From contig NZ_JBFAPC010000018.1 in NCBI RefSeq assembly GCF_040675535.1, positions 1 through 51,219 on the forward strand: a DNA stretch of 51,219 nucleotides, read 5' to 3'. This stretch comes from Patulibacter sp040675535. Its GTDB lineage: Bacteria > Actinomycetota > Thermoleophilia > Solirubrobacterales > Solirubrobacteraceae. The notes below the pieces were generated by a model. The model worked only from the letters and a program-made list of their open reading frames with translations, was not told the DNA's origin and searched no databases. Of this stretch, positions 16,699-24,945 are shown one piece after another (position 1 is the stretch's first letter; each line of letters opens with the position of its first letter). The translations under genes and the position numbers were made by a program.

Positions 16699-17583
16699 AT
16701 GAACGTCGCCGACATCGCCGGTCGCCTCCCGCTCCCGGAGGCCGCCCGCCGGCGGTTGCCGGTGCCGACGGAGCAGATCGCCGTCGTCCGCTTGGAGGGG
16801 GTCATCACCCCGGCCGGGTCGGGCGGCGGACCGATGCGCCGGGGCGGGATCACCCTCGAGGGCCTCGAGTCGACGCTGACCAAGGCGTTCGAGCTGTCCG
16901 GCCTCAAGGCCGTGGCGCTGGCGATCAGCTCGCCCGGCGGCGCGCCCACGCAGTCCGCGCTGGTCGCCGACCGGATCCGCGGGCTGGCGGCCGAGCACGA
17001 GGTCCCGGTCATCGCGTTCTGCGAGGACGTCGCCGCGTCGGGCGGCTACTGGCTGGCGTGCGCGGCGGACGAGATCGTCGCGCACCCGACGTCGCTGGTC
17101 GGGTCGATCGGCGTCGTCTCCGGCGGGTTCGGGCTGCACGAGGCGATCGGCAAGTACGGCATCGAGCGCCGCCTGCACACCGCCGGCGAGAACAAGGCCC
17201 GGCTCGACCCCTTCCAGCCGGAGCGCGCGGAGGACGTCGCCTGGCTGCGCGGCGAGCTCGACGAGCTGCACAAGCTCTTCACCGGCTGGGTCCGCGAGCG
17301 CCGCGGCGACCGACTGACGGGCGACGAGCAGACGGTCTTCAGCGGCGAGGTCTGGACCGGCGCGCGGGCGAAGGAGCTCGGCCTGATCGACGGGCTCGGC
17401 ACCCTGCGCGGCGTGCTCGGCGCGCGCTACCCCGACGCGAAGATCACGCCCATCGGGTCGAAGGGCTCGTTCGTTCGCGCCGCCCTCGGCCTCGGCGCGG
17501 CGGCCACGGGTCGCGACCAGACGGTCCCCGCGATGCTGGGCGCGCTCGAGGACCGGGCGGCCTGGGCGCGGTTCGGGCTCTGA
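16699..17583 (+). CDS. Signal peptide peptidase SppA-like S49 serine protease
   Basis: A 294-residue single-domain S49 protease. The catalytic Ser lies in DVAASGGYWLA (near residue 115) and the candidate general-base Lys in AGENKARLDPF (near 167), both at the usual spacing. Flanking LAISSPGGAPTQS and HPTSLVGSIGVVSG are strongly conserved family segments. It lacks an N-terminal membrane span, so it may be cytosolic, like the short SohB/SppA forms in some bacteria. The ATG at 16699 is preferred over an upstream frame because TACGAT (16687-16692) ends 6 nt before it. No functional partner is adjacent. Confidence 0.9.
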   Translation: MNVADIAGRLPLPEAARRRLPVPTEQIAVVRLEGVITPAGSGGGPMRRGGITLEGLESTLTKAFELSGLKAVALAISSPGGAPTQSALVADRIRGLAAEHEVPVIAFCEDVAASGGYWLACAADEIVAHPTSLVGSIGVVSGGFGLHEAIGKYGIERRLHTAGENKARLDPFQPERAEDVAWLRGELDELHKLFTGWVRERRGDRLTGDEQTVFSGEVWTGARAKELGLIDGLGTLRGVLGARYPDAKITPIGSKGSFVRAALGLGAAATGRDQTVPAMLGALEDRAAWARFGL

Positions 17584-17654
17584 GGCACAGCCGCCGGCGG
17601 GTCGATCCGACGTCGGCCCCGCCCGGCGGTTGCGGCCCGCGCGCGCTCGATCCG

Positions 17655-17962
17655 TCCTCGGTCGGGTCGTCGACCGAGCCGCCGAGGTGCAGCTTGCGGG
17701 TCGTGAGCTCGTCGACGATGTCGCGCGCGTCGGGGAGCGAGCGGGTGAGACGGTCGACCGTGGTGCCCACGAGCAGGTCGCCGGACCGGCAGGCCGCGAG
17801 CACTTCACGAAGACCGGGCCGCGCACGGTTGGTGCCGTTGAGGCCGTGGTCGACCCGGATCCGTTCGGCCTCGCCCCCGAGCGCCTGCAGCGTGGTGCGT
17901 CGCGCGGTCGGCTCCTGCGCTGCGGTCGAGACGCGGGCGTCGCCGATCGTCCGCTCGCTCAC
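17655..17962 (-). pseudogene. Serine recombinase (resolvase/invertase), truncated
   Basis: The N-terminal catalytic domain of a Tn3/invertase-type recombinase is recognisable: ARVSTAAQEPTARR with the catalytic Ser, LQALGGEAERIRVDHGLNGTNRARPGL (in part), VDRLTRSLPDARDIVDEL and LHLGGSVDDPTED. The usual Tyr before ARVS is Asp, and LVVTKLDRL reads LVGTTVDRL. Similarity stops after GGSV-DDPT; the rest of the catalytic domain, the long helix and the DNA-binding domain are gone and the frame runs into sequence antisense to sppA. It starts at a GTG (17962). This is a decayed mobile-element gene at the edge of the lower-GC region. Confidence 0.8.
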
Positions 17963-18316
17963 CCGCGGAAGTGCCGTATGACGCCCCCTTCCCGGGAAGC
18001 AATTCGGACGGGTCTATCGGGACACCGAGCACGTGCTCATACCAAAGAGTTGCATGGGCGCCGCGGATCCAGGCTGTCGTTCCCTTCTGGGACGCCCCCT
18101 CCCCCGGTCCAGGCGGTCGGCTATCGGCGGACTGCGATCGCCTAGCTTGAGCGCCGTTTGTGCGTCCCGCGCGCGATATCGCGCAACCCGTCGACCTCGA
18201 CGGGCGGGCCGGTCCTGGTCAGCCCCAGAAGATGCAGGTCGGGTCGCGCTCGACCTCCTCCAGGAGCGGCGCCACGGTCCGGCCGGCGTGACGGGCGCCT
18301 GACGGCTTCGCCGGGC

Positions 18317-18345
18317 TGGTTAGTGCGTGCTGGTATGCATATACT
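18317..18345 (+). promoter_or_regulatory. Putative sigma-A-type promoter
   Basis: TGGTTA (18317-18322) and TATACT (18340-18345) are separated by 17 nt. The -10 box is unusually AT-rich for this genome. No plausible coding frame follows, but a hairpin with a T-run lies about 50 nt downstream. Confidence 0.45.
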
Positions 18346-18351
18346 GGCCGT

Positions 18352-18416
18352 ACCGGAGAGCGTCGTATCCAACCGGGCCTCCACCAGCCAGAGAGCCGCT
18401 TTCGAGCGGCTCTTTG
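18352..18416 (+). ncRNA. Candidate small RNA or tRNA/tmRNA 3'-end remnant
   Basis: The stretch lies between the 18317-18345 promoter and a hairpin terminator, giving a predicted transcript of about 65 nt. It contains GGGCCTCCACCA (ending at 18386), which resembles the 3' acceptor end with CCA of a tRNA or tmRNA, followed directly by a terminator as such genes often are. The preceding bases do not form a standard T-arm, and no matching 5' acceptor strand was found, so this is not a functional tRNA. A remnant of an integration site, or an unrelated small RNA, are both possible. Confidence 0.3.
18392..18415 (+). terminator. Rho-independent terminator
   Basis: AGAGCCGCT (18392-18400), loop TTCG, AGCGGCTCT (18405-18413) form a perfect 9-bp stem followed by TT, with a run of three T in all. 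It is the most classical terminator in the window. It fits a plus-strand transcript best, but also sits 6 nt beyond the stop codon of the minus-strand DUF3800 gene and could serve both. Confidence 0.8.
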
Positions 18417-18420
18417 TGCG

Positions 18421-19128
18421 TCACGACCCAGCTGTCGGGGGTGCCGGGTGCAGGTGCACCGTCGTATTCTCTGCGATCGAGGCCCAGATCTCCTCGAGTG
18501 CGGCCTGGCTGCGCGGGTCGTTTCCTGCCCGCGACCTGCGGCGGTGCAGGAACGTGATCAGGTCGGTGCCCTGCACGCCGGGTGAGAAGCGGCTGTTGAC
18601 GAAGACGACGTCGTGCACACGCGACCCTCCTGACGACCGCATCGTCTCTTGGTGGGCCTGGAGCTCGCGGAAGACGTCGCGTGTGGTGCCTTCTTCTTCG
18701 TCGGCGATGATCAACGCGTCCTCGCCCGTGTGAGCGAGGTGGCCCTCCAGGAGCGGAAAGAGGCGTCGGACGGCCTCCATCCGGTGAAATCGCACGGGCG
18801 AGCGCGGCGGTCGGTCAGCCCATCTCACGCCGACGAGAATGGTCTGCGTTCCCGCGTCCTGCATCGCTCGGACGCCGGCGCGGAACCCGGCGATTCTGAG
18901 CGGCGGCGCGTTCTTGATCGGCGCGAACGCTCCGGCTCCGCCGAAGAGCTGCGAGGCGTGAAGCTCGACGTCCTGCGGGATGAGGGACGGGGCGCCGTTG
19001 GCGACCAACGCTGCGGCTGCTGCGATCGCGGCTCGAAGCGCAGAGGCTTCGACGGCAGGGACGAGGCAGATGCCCAACCAGTAGGCATCCCCGCGCTCAT
19101 AGGACTCATCGAGGTACGCGAACCTCAT
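18421..19128 (-). CDS. DUF3800 domain protein (RNase H-like)
   Basis: A 235-residue protein with the DUF3800 layout: N-terminal RFAYLDES (first acidic residue of the presumed nuclease-like centre), a central LIIADEEEG strand with acidic residues, and C-terminal GVQGTDLITFLHRR, equivalent to the family's Q-x-x-D-L segment. The family is predicted to have an RNase H-like fold and is common on mobile and defence-rich DNA; its activity is not settled. The ATG at 19128 fits the family N-terminus; the upstream 69-residue extension is Arg/Ser-rich and rejected. It lies 85 nt downstream of the XRE-ImmA gene, probably in the same operon. Codon usage is less GC-rich than in core genes. Confidence 0.78.
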   Translation of the reverse strand: MRFAYLDESYERGDAYWLGICLVPAVEASALRAAIAAAAALVANGAPSLIPQDVELHASQLFGGAGAFAPIKNAPPLRIAGFRAGVRAMQDAGTQTILVGVRWADRPPRSPVRFHRMEAVRRLFPLLEGHLAHTGEDALIIADEEEGTTRDVFRELQAHQETMRSSGGSRVHDVVFVNSRFSPGVQGTDLITFLHRRRSRAGNDPRSQAALEEIWASIAENTTVHLHPAPPTAGS

Positions 19129-19213
19129 GCGTCTGGCACCCGGGCGCCTGGCTGTCGGGCGGGCCGGATGGACGTCGGTGCGAGATGGGCCACCCCGGGC
19201 GTGACGTCGGTGG

Positions 19214-20320
19214 TCATTCGACCACGAGCGACCGGCGCGCTCGAAGGTCGAGGAGTTCTCGCAGCGTCGCTGCGTCGGGAAGGCGGGCGCTCTGCACGAG
19301 ATCGTCGAGGGTGATGCCCGCGTCTTCGAGGACACCGAGTGCTTTGTTGAGCAGTGCGGGTTGCTCGAGGGGATGGTCGGGTCCGGGCTCGCGCTGGCGG
19401 CCCCATTTGCGCGAGAGGTACTTCATGGCGTTCTGGTGCGCCTGCGGGGTCAGGACCCCGACGTCTTTGCCGCGGTAGAGCAGCGCGGCCACCGACATGC
19501 CCCATCGCTCTTTCAGCTGCAGCAGTCGCGCCCAGTCGACGCGTCCTTCGGGCCACTCGTCGCGTAGCGCCTCGGCCGGCACCAAAAACGCGGACGCGAA
19601 ACGGTGCGCCTGGCGCTCCATGCCCGCGTCTGCCGGTGTGGGGTCTGCGGTGTGCAGCACCGTGTGAGCGAGCTCGTGGGCGGCATCAAAGCGCGAGCGT
19701 TCGTAGACCCCTTTGTCGCGGCCCAGGACTACGAGCGGACGGGGCCCGCCCGTCCACGAGAAGGCGTCCACACGAGCCCCCTCGAAGAGCAACCGGACGA
19801 CAACGAGCCCGCGGCGCTCGAGCTGCCGCACGACGTCAGGGATCGGGTCGTGTCCGAGACCCCACGCGTCTCGGACCGCTCGCGCAGCATGCTCCGCCTG
19901 TTCCACCGGATCGCTGGGCGTCAGCTCGAGCCCTGTGGTCGGACGGTACTCGGGGAGCTCGACGTGCCGTTCGATCTCCGCGACCAGCTGCGTCACGAGG
20001 CCAGCATGGGCCGCTGCGCGCTCTCGTTCGCGTTGGGTGGTGCTGCGGAGGCTGCGGAAGAACGACTCGGTGACCGACGGCAGCTCAGGCTCGGTGCGAG
20101 GTTCGGTGAAGAACGCCACCGGCACCTGAAGGACCCAGGCAAGCTGCTGCAACGTCGACGCTTTCGGTCGCGTTGCGCCGCTCTCGTACTGACTGATCGC
20201 CGCCGCGCTGACGTTGGCCTGGCGAGCGAGCTCTGCCCTGGTGATCGCTTTGAGCTGTCGGGCCTGCCGCAGACGTCCGGGCGAGAAAAGAGCGGCGGCG
20301 GCGCGGGTGTCGCCGCTCAC
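19214..20320 (-). CDS. XRE helix-turn-helix protein with ImmA/IrrE metallopeptidase domain
   Basis: A 368-residue two-domain protein. Residues about 14-70 are a XRE HTH (LRQARQLKAITRAELARQANVSAAAISQYE, in part), and the middle holds the zinc peptidase motif DAAHELAHTVLH (HExxH near residue 217), followed by METQAHRFASAFLVPAEAL-like MERQAHRFASAFLVP, which supplies the third ligand region. Such fusions cleave or de-repress regulators under stress or in phage and mobile-element control. The C-terminal 90 residues are a less conserved helical extension. Its start overlaps the upstream gene by 4 nt (ATGA). Confidence 0.88.
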   Translation of the reverse strand: MSGDTRAAAALFSPGRLRQARQLKAITRAELARQANVSAAAISQYESGATRPKASTLQQLAWVLQVPVAFFTEPRTEPELPSVTESFFRSLRSTTQRERERAAAHAGLVTQLVAEIERHVELPEYRPTTGLELTPSDPVEQAEHAARAVRDAWGLGHDPIPDVVRQLERRGLVVVRLLFEGARVDAFSWTGGPRPLVVLGRDKGVYERSRFDAAHELAHTVLHTADPTPADAGMERQAHRFASAFLVPAEALRDEWPEGRVDWARLLQLKERWGMSVAALLYRGKDVGVLTPQAHQNAMKYLSRKWGRQREPGPDHPLEQPALLNKALGVLEDAGITLDDLVQSARLPDAATLRELLDLRARRSLVVE

Positions 20321-20994
20321 CCCGTCTCCTCGGCCGGAGCGACCGGCCGCAGCCGAACCGGGAGGTCATCGTCGGACGTCGTCGGCGCCGGACCGGTCGG
20401 CGTGCGAGGCAGGCGGCCCCCATGGTCGGCGTCCCCGAACGGCTCGCTCCACGACCACTTGATGTGCTTGCGGACGCCGCCGGCCACGCGCTCCAGATGG
20501 AGGTACGGCGCGCCGACGACGGCGCGCTCAAAGCCCGTGACGGAGTCGCCGAACATCACGATCACGATGTTTGCAGCGCCCGTGATCGTCCCTGCGGACC
20601 CGTCGAGGCCGAGCGCCATCTGCACGGTGTTGGCAGACGTCAGCTGCTCCTTGATCTTCGAGTCGCTGAACGAGACGTCCTCGACGCTCGCCGCCGCGGG
20701 CGGCGCCTTATAGACGTAAACCCGATGCACGACACCATCGCGCTCGACCTCCAGCCACCGGAGGTTGCCGTGCTCACGGTCCTCCACGCCGGCGATCGCT
20801 CGAACCTCGACAGCCGCCAGATGCCGCGCGTTGATCGTGACCGCGAGCCCGAAGGTCATCGACGTGTCGCCCAGCTCCTCGGGACGAAAGCGCTCGACGT
20901 TCGCCGACCATGCGTCCGTGAACGCCCACAGCAACCGGCGGCGCATCTCCTCGGCTTGCCCATCCGGCGCGATCTCGATCCAACTCACACGCAC
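20317..20994 (-). CDS. Unknown protein, first gene of the XRE-ImmA/DUF3800 cassette
   Basis: A 225-residue protein with a GTG start (20994); an ATG 5 nt upstream leads straight to a stop. No family is recognised. Residues 1-190 look like a compact alpha/beta protein (SWIEIAPDG, TFGLAVTINARHLAAVEVRAI, GNLRWLEVERDG, ANIVIVMFGDSVTGFERAVVG); the last 40 are Pro/Asp-rich. No signal peptide or span. It overlaps the XRE-ImmA gene by 4 nt, so the pair is likely co-translated. The upstream 200 bp is AT-rich, with TCGAGA and CGATAC 17 nt apart on the minus strand as a promoter candidate. Confidence 0.7.
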   Translation of the reverse strand: MRVSWIEIAPDGQAEEMRRRLLWAFTDAWSANVERFRPEELGDTSMTFGLAVTINARHLAAVEVRAIAGVEDREHGNLRWLEVERDGVVHRVYVYKAPPAAASVEDVSFSDSKIKEQLTSANTVQMALGLDGSAGTITGAANIVIVMFGDSVTGFERAVVGAPYLHLERVAGGVRKHIKWSWSEPFGDADHGGRLPRTPTGPAPTTSDDDLPVRLRPVAPAEETG

Positions 20995-21206
20995 AGCATG
21001 ACAGGAGCACCGGCGTATCGAAAGTCAAAACACGACATCTCGACCTCGATCGTAAGTCTACGGCCGCCACCTGAGTCCGGGTAGCCGATCCTCAGCGGGA
21101 CGCCGGCCCGCGCCGGTTAGCCCTGCGAAAAGACCGCCTGATGGCGATCGACTTCACACCCGGTCCGACGTTGGCCCTGTCGTGCGGTGGGAACGTCAGG
21201 CGGGCC

Positions 21207-22163
21207 TCAGAAGGTCCAGGGCAGCGCCGCGACGATCGCGGCGGTCTCCCCCGCCGTGACCTCCACGCCCGGCTCCGCGCTGCGGCGCAGCAGCGCCAGC
21301 GCGAGCGGCCCGTGCACCGGCGACAGCACCGCGGTGCCTACCGTCCCGAGCTCCGCGCCCGCGGCGTCGCGCACCGGCTCCCCCGCGATCAGCGGCGTCG
21401 CCGACCGCAGCCCGCGCAGTGTCCGGTGGACGGTGCCGCTGCGGTCCTGGCGCAGGACCGTCTGCATCCCCGGGTAGAGCGCCTTGTCGAGCGCGACGAC
21501 ATCCGGGACGAGGCCCGCGTCGGCGGGCAGCGTGCGCTCGTCCAGCTCGGAGCCGTAGCCGGCGCGACCCGCCTCGACGCGCAGGACCTCCCACAGCGCC
21601 TCGTCACCCGGGACGGCACCGCCGGCGACGAGCGCCCGCACGACGGCCGGAGCGTCCTCCACCGGCAGGCGCAGGTCTACGCCGTCGGGCGTGCGGATCG
21701 CACGGGCCTCCACCCCGCCGACCGCGACGAGGCGATGATCGTGCTCGGCGGCCCCATCGTCGAGCCCCGCGGCCGCGGCGGCGCCCGGCCCGACGAGGCT
21801 GATCTGGGTCTCCTGCAGCGTCCGCTTGCCGAGGTCGATCTGCCAGCCGACGCGCCCGCGGTGCAGCGCGACGTAGATCCCCTGCAGCGCCGGGCGCTCG
21901 CAGTCCAGCAGGAGCGCGTCCCCCGCGCGGAGGATCCGCAGCGTGCCGAGCAGCGCGCCCTTCGCCGTCAGCAGCGCCCCCATCCGGCCGGCGCCGTCGA
22001 GGATCGTGGCGACGTCGACCGTGACGTGCGCCTGGACGAACGGGATCGTGTCGAGGCCGGTGATCGCGAGCTTGCCGACCTCGGGCCGCTCGATCAGCGC
22101 GACGCCCTCACGGGCGGCGCGGTGGGCCGCGGCGAGCGGGGACGTCGGGGCGTCGGCGGGCAT
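21207..22163 (-). CDS. YgfZ/GcvT-like folate-binding domain protein, hallmark Cys absent
   Basis: A 318-residue protein of the YgfZ/GcvT family, whose members assist iron-sulfur enzymes with the help of folate. Recognisable segments are FVQAHVTVDVATILDGAGRMGALL, ALWEVLRVEAGRAGYGSEL and LPADAGL. The family motif KGCYxGQE reads KALYPGMQ here (near residue 227): the invariant Cys, Gln and Glu are all changed. The C-terminal GEPVRDAAGAELGTVGTAVLSP barrel is intact. The start at 22163 follows CACGGT by 6 nt. Either the protein works without that Cys or it has a different role. Confidence 0.82.
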   Translation of the reverse strand: MPADAPTSPLAAAHRAAREGVALIERPEVGKLAITGLDTIPFVQAHVTVDVATILDGAGRMGALLTAKGALLGTLRILRAGDALLLDCERPALQGIYVALHRGRVGWQIDLGKRTLQETQISLVGPGAAAAAGLDDGAAEHDHRLVAVGGVEARAIRTPDGVDLRLPVEDAPAVVRALVAGGAVPGDEALWEVLRVEAGRAGYGSELDERTLPADAGLVPDVVALDKALYPGMQTVLRQDRSGTVHRTLRGLRSATPLIAGEPVRDAAGAELGTVGTAVLSPVHGPLALALLRRSAEPGVEVTAGETAAIVAALPWTF

Positions 22164-22274
22164 GCCCCCACCGTGCCACACCCGTGACGCGGCCCGCCCG
22201 CCCCCGCGACCACGCGACACCGACGACTCCCGGACCCTCCGCGGCCGCCGCGTCCGACGGGCGCGGCGGGAGGG

Positions 22275-24851
22275 TCAGTCGGCCAGCTCGGCCGGCCCGA
22301 ACGACCGCGTCCGCACCACCGGCTCGCCGGCCGCGTCGGACGCGTCGAGGTCGACGTCCGCGACGATCTGGAAGTCGCGGTGGTCCTCCGGGTCCAGCGC
22401 GATCTGGCGGACGATCCAGTGGCGGCCCTCGACGCCGGGCGGGTCGCGGTCGATCAGGAGCAGCTCGGGCGAGCGCGCCTGCGGACCGGCGACCAGTTCC
22501 TCGTAGGTCTCCCAGTAGGCGTCCAGCGCCTCGCGCCATGCCGGCGCGCGCATGGTGATCCGGCCCGGGGGCTCGGTCAGGGCGGCCGCGGCGGCGTCGA
22601 GGCCGGCGAGCTCGTCGGCGCGGTCGCGGGCCGCCAGCCGGATCTTCAGGAACATCGCGTTGCGGACCATCACCGTGAAGTTCTTGACGTTCGCGGTGAT
22701 CGGCCGCGCCGGGGGCGGCGGGGCGCCGGCGGCCATCGCGGCGGACGCAGCGGCGACGGACTCCGGGTCCGTCAGGGCCTCCCACTCGTCCAGCAGGCTC
22801 GAGTCGGTCTGGCGGATCGTCTCGCCCAGCCACTCGATGATCTCCTCGAGCTCCGGGGTCTTGACCTCCTCCGGCACCGTCTGGCGCAGCGCCCGGTAGG
22901 CGCTGCTCAGGTAGCGCAGGACGAGGCCCTCGGAGCGCGCGAGGTTGTAGTGGGAGACGAACTCGGTGAACGTCCGCCCCCACTCGTGCATGTCGCGGAC
23001 GACGGACTTCGGCGAGAGGTCGGACTCGCGGACCCACGGGTGCGTCTCGCGGAAGGTGCGCAGCGCGTCGAGCAGCGGCTCGGCGAGCGGCTTGGGGTAG
23101 GTGACCTGCTCGAGCAGCTCCATCCGCTCGTCGTACTCGATGCCCTGGGCCTTCATCTCGGCGACGGCCTCGCCGCGCTCCTTGTTCGCCTGCGCCATCA
23201 AGACCGGGAACGGGTCGTCGAGGATCGCCTCGACGACGGAGAGCACGTCGAGCGCGTACGTCTCGGCCTCGGGGTTCAGCAGCCCGAACGCGCCGAGCGC
23301 GAACGACGCCAGCGGCTGGTTGAGCGCGAAGTCGTCCTGCAACTCCTCGGCCAGCCGCAGCGTGCGGCCGTGCTCGTCCGGGTCGGCCAGCCACTGCAGG
23401 ACGCCGGCGGCGACGAGCTCGTCGCCCAGCTCCTGCGCCTGCGCGTAGAGCTTCTCCTGGCCGCCCGGGTCCTCGTGGTTGTCGCGCATCAGCGCGGTCA
23501 TCGTCTCGACGGGGTCCGCCGGCTGGTTGACGACGTTCAGGAGCATCGAGTGGTTGACGCGCATCCGCGAGACGAGCGCCTCGGGCGTCGCGGTCTTCAG
23601 CCGCTCGAACGTCTCCTCCGTCCAGCTGACGGCGCCGTCCTGGGGCTTCTTCGTCTGGACCTTGCGGCGCTTCTTCGGGTCGTCCCCGGCCTTCGCCAGC
23701 GCCTTCTGCCGCTCGATCACGTGCTCGGGCGCCTGGGCGACGACGTAGCCCTGGGTGTCGAAGCCTGCGCGGCCGGCGCGGCCGGCGATCTGGTGGAACT
23801 CGCGCGCCTTCAGCAGCCGGTGGCGGGAGCCGTCGTACTTCGCCAGCGCGGTGAAGACCACGGTGCGGATCGGCACGTTGATGCCGACGCCGAGCGTGTC
23901 CGTCCCGCAGATGACCTTCAAGAGGCCGGTCTGCGCGAGCTGCTCGACCAGGCGCCGGTAGCGCGGGAGCATCCCGGCGTGGTGGACGCCGATGCCGGAG
24001 CGGACGAGCTTCGACAGCGTCCGGCCGAACCCGGACGTGAAGCGGAACGCCCCGATCACGTCCGCGATCTGCTGGCGCTCCTCCTTCGTACAGAGCTTCA
24101 CCGAGAGCAGCGACTGCGCCCGCTCCATCGCCGAGGCCTGCGTGAAGTGCACGACGTAGATCGGCGCCTTGTCGGCCTGGACGAGCTCCTCGAGCAGCTC
24201 GTGCAGCGGATCGACGGACCACGAGAACGTCAGCGGCACGGGCCGCTCGGCGTCGTCGATCAGCGCGGTGTCGCGGCCCGTCCGGCGCGTGAGGTCCTCG
24301 GAGATCCGGGAGACGTCGCCGAGCGTGGCGGACATCAGGAGGAACTGCGCCTGCGGCAGGAGCAGCAGCGGCACCTGCCATGCCCAGCCCCGCTGGCCGT
24401 CGGCGTAGTAGTGGAACTCGTCCATCACGACCTGGCCGACGTCGGCCTTCGCGCCCTGGCGCAGCGCGATGTTCGCCAGCACCTCGGCGGTGCAGCAGAT
24501 GATCGGCGCGTCGTCGTTGACCGACGCGTCGCCGGTCAGCATGCCGACGTTCTCGGCCCCGAAGATCTCGCACAGCGCGAAGAACTTCTCCGACACGAGC
24601 GCCTTGATCGGCGCGGTGTAGAACGTCACGCGTCCCTCGGCCAGCGCTGCGAAGTGCGCGGCGATCGCGACCATCGACTTGCCCGACCCCGTCGGCGTGG
24701 CGAGCACGACGTTGTTGCCGGAGAACAGCTCGATCGCCGCCTCCTCCTGGTGCGGGTAGAGGTTCAGGCCGGCGTGGGCCGCCCAGTCCGTGAAGGCGTC
24801 GTAGAGGGCGTCGGCGCTGGGCTCGGAGGGAAGGGCGTCGACCAGGGTCAT
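22275..24851 (-). CDS. Ski2/Mtr4-like DEAD/DEAH helicase with DUF3516-type C-terminus
   Basis: Superfamily 2 RNA helicase of 858 residues. Motif I ATPTGSGKS (near residue 46), Ia TAPIKALVSEKF, motif II DEFHYY (near 137), motif III SATLGD, motif IV region IYVVHFTQ, motif V GTDTLGVGINVPIRTV and motif VI HQIAGRAGRAG are all intact. After about residue 420 comes the large C-terminal region of the actinobacterial helicases with DUF3516, containing helical bundles and a late ITANVKNFTVMVRN stretch. Predicted role is RNA unwinding or turnover. ATG 24851 is chosen because the first 32 residues of the longer frame are not family-like. Confidence 0.92.
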   Translation of the reverse strand: MTLVDALPSEPSADALYDAFTDWAAHAGLNLYPHQEEAAIELFSGNNVVLATPTGSGKSMVAIAAHFAALAEGRVTFYTAPIKALVSEKFFALCEIFGAENVGMLTGDASVNDDAPIICCTAEVLANIALRQGAKADVGQVVMDEFHYYADGQRGWAWQVPLLLLPQAQFLLMSATLGDVSRISEDLTRRTGRDTALIDDAERPVPLTFSWSVDPLHELLEELVQADKAPIYVVHFTQASAMERAQSLLSVKLCTKEERQQIADVIGAFRFTSGFGRTLSKLVRSGIGVHHAGMLPRYRRLVEQLAQTGLLKVICGTDTLGVGINVPIRTVVFTALAKYDGSRHRLLKAREFHQIAGRAGRAGFDTQGYVVAQAPEHVIERQKALAKAGDDPKKRRKVQTKKPQDGAVSWTEETFERLKTATPEALVSRMRVNHSMLLNVVNQPADPVETMTALMRDNHEDPGGQEKLYAQAQELGDELVAAGVLQWLADPDEHGRTLRLAEELQDDFALNQPLASFALGAFGLLNPEAETYALDVLSVVEAILDDPFPVLMAQANKERGEAVAEMKAQGIEYDERMELLEQVTYPKPLAEPLLDALRTFRETHPWVRESDLSPKSVVRDMHEWGRTFTEFVSHYNLARSEGLVLRYLSSAYRALRQTVPEEVKTPELEEIIEWLGETIRQTDSSLLDEWEALTDPESVAAASAAMAAGAPPPPARPITANVKNFTVMVRNAMFLKIRLAARDRADELAGLDAAAAALTEPPGRITMRAPAWREALDAYWETYEELVAGPQARSPELLLIDRDPPGVEGRHWIVRQIALDPEDHRDFQIVADVDLDASDAAGEPVVRTRSFGPAELAD

Positions 24852-24945
24852 AGGGGCGACGGGGACGCTACCGGTCCGGCCCGCCGCCGAACGACGAGGG
24901 ACCTCCCCGATGCGGCCCGGCGGAGCGCCGAGCATCGTGCCGGTC

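Noticed and set aside
18142..18384. 80-codon minus-strand frame in the island edge
   Set aside because: No motif, atypical composition, and it overlaps the promoter/terminator unit on the other strand.
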